This document shows positions 5,818-6,408 of a stretch of DNA of 6,408 nt, piece after piece. Numbering within the stretch: the first letter of the stretch is position 1; each line of letters begins with the position of its first letter. The stretch is from an uncultured Collinsella sp. (lineage in GTDB: Bacteria > Actinomycetota > Coriobacteriia > Coriobacteriales > Coriobacteriaceae), in assembly GCA_900539035.1 (NCBI GenBank), contig UQAU01000054.1:1-6408 (forward strand), in the 5' to 3' direction. A model generated the notes under the pieces. It was not told the origin of the DNA. It ran no database searches and worked only from the letters and a program-made list of their open reading frames with translations. Made by a program: the position numbers and the translations under genes.

Positions 5818-5948
5818 CCGCGAATTGTGCAGACAACCTGTCAGATACGCCCGGGCAGGCTCGTATTGTTTAAGCGAGGCCACCTTCCCCAATCAAGCGA
5901 AGAAGACGCGGAGCTTCGACGCCAGGGCGGTACCCCCGCGAGCTGAGC

Positions 5949-6122
5949 TCTAATACTTTTCCCGAGAAGTGAACGAGTAAAAACGAAGCCCCAGAGCATC
6001 CACACCTTTAGACCGCAAAACCGCAGGATTCGCACTGCAAAACCGCAGGAAATAGCGGTCAAAATATGCCAATGCTTCGGGGGTCCAAATAAGGTCGTTC
6101 ACTTCACGGGAAAAGTATTAGA
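5949..6122. mobile_element. 174-bp element with 28-bp terminal inverted repeats (MITE-like)
   Basis: The left end (5949-5976), beginning TCTAATACTTTTCCCG, and the right end (6095-6122) are reverse complements over 28 bp with a single mismatch (A at 5965). They enclose 118 bp. No open frame inside encodes a transposase. Internal features are a 14-bp direct repeat (6015-6050) and short arms GACCGC (6011-6016) / GCGGTC (6055-6060) and CGAAGC (5984-5989) / GCTTCG (6074-6079), so the whole unit can fold into one long hairpin. No clear target-site duplication is seen: the bases just outside the arms do not match. It is either a non-autonomous mobile element or a large palindromic intergenic repeat. 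Copy number in the genome would decide. Confidence 0.6.
6015..6050. repeat. 14-bp direct repeat inside the palindromic element
   Basis: GCAAAACCGCAGGA occurs at 6015-6028 and again at 6037-6050, a 22-nt period, about two helical turns, with an 8-nt spacer. Two copies only. It lies near the centre of the inverted-repeat element and may be part of its hairpin loop or a protein site. Confidence 0.65.
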
Positions 6123-6408
6123 CCCCGATTCGCCCCAATCCCAAAGTCACCCCAGGCAGCAAGCGCGAACGCGCCGCAGCTGCCGGCCGCGCCCCACAGC
6201 CCCCAAAGGCGGCAGGCGCGAAGCGCCAAGGCCGCCGCCGGGACCAGGGCCCGCAACAGCCATGCGCCCCCACATCAGCCCAGCGGCCCCAACCAACAAC
6301 GGCCCCATCGCAGGCCGCTCGCAGCCGAGTCACGACAGGCGGGGGCCCGGCATTGTTTTAATAACCCAACCACAACCAATTTTGGGGCATGTTATGCACC
6401 CGGCCAGA
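6123..6408. other. Very GC-rich, C-skewed region without a recognised gene
   Basis: No open frame here has a ribosome binding site or familiar protein features. The only one listed on the minus strand is Trp/Arg/Gly/Ala-rich and reads back into the repeat. The plus strand is strongly C-over-G in parts (for example around 6260-6310). Small hairpins occur: GGCGC-GAA-GCGCC (6215-6227) and the palindrome GCAGCTGC (6176-6183). The last about 60 bases become AT-richer (TTTTAATAACCC). It may be the upstream flank of a gene outside the window. Confidence 0.5.

Noticed and set aside
5198..5946. Continuation of the abi reading frame to a 293-aa protein
   Set aside because: After codon 44 the translation is the antisense of the alkyltransferase gene and its flank. 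The Abi pattern stops and Arg-rich noise follows, so only the first part is kept as a gene fragment.
6015..6050. CRISPR-like repeat pair
   Set aside because: Only two copies of 14 bp with an 8-bp spacer and no cas genes. It is too short and too few.
5841..6062. Minus-strand 73-aa open frame with a hydrophobic start
   Set aside because: It lies across the arm and centre of the inverted-repeat element and is better explained as repeat DNA.
6118..6333. Minus-strand 71-aa open frame
   Set aside because: Low-complexity Trp/Arg/Ala/Gly composition, no ribosome binding site, ends in the repeat arm.

Overview
The window looks like a piece of a GC-rich actinobacterial chromosome, most likely a gut Coriobacteriia member of the Collinsella type. 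This assignment is an inference from base composition, protein style, the mycobacterial/actinobacterial form of a LexA-like operator, and the dense hairpin-rich intergenic repeats. No rRNA or other marker gene is present to prove it. There is no CRISPR array, tRNA, rRNA or transposase gene.

Layout, left to right. Positions 1-415 are non-coding and full of nested inverted repeats, ending at a strong 15-bp stem terminator (416-452). The minus strand then carries a two-gene operon: an ABC ATPase (3283-3984) followed by a large duplicated FtsX/MacB-type permease (512-3277). Together they make a complete MacB-like transporter or mechanotransmission unit with unknown substrate. A 271-bp divergent intergenic region (3985-4255) separates it from a plus-strand GyrI-like small-molecule-binding protein (4256-4894). 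In front of the GyrI-like gene is a perfect 14-bp palindrome, CGAACAGCTGTTCG, which fits the Gram-positive/actinobacterial LexA (SOS) box. It lies directly against the likely -10 element.

Next comes a remnant of an Abi_2 (AbiD/AbiF-type HEPN abortive infection) gene. About 44 N-terminal codons survive (5065-5197) and are cut off inside the conserved 'YYR-S' motif. Its TATAAT promoter, structured leader and Shine-Dalgarno site are still intact. The leader has a 7-bp stem followed by a U-run, crossed by an 8-bp pairing that would cover the ribosome binding site. Abi_2/AbiF genes are known in other systems to have RNA partners, so this leader may be an orphan antitoxin-type RNA. The broken end runs into a convergent gene for an O6-alkylguanine-DNA alkyltransferase (Ogt/MGMT, 5206-5784, minus strand) with active-site PCHRV.

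The right end (5785-6408) has no convincing gene. It holds a 174-bp element bounded by 28-bp terminal inverted repeats with one mismatch, which looks like a MITE or long palindromic repeat. Beyond it is a very GC-rich, C-skewed stretch of unknown role.

How the parts relate: the alkyltransferase and the putatively SOS-controlled GyrI-like protein could both belong to a response to DNA-damaging small molecules, and the divergent ABC exporter could be part of the same protection. That link is inference from proximity and operator sequence only. The broken abi gene and the repeats at both ends suggest an accessory, recombining part of the chromosome.
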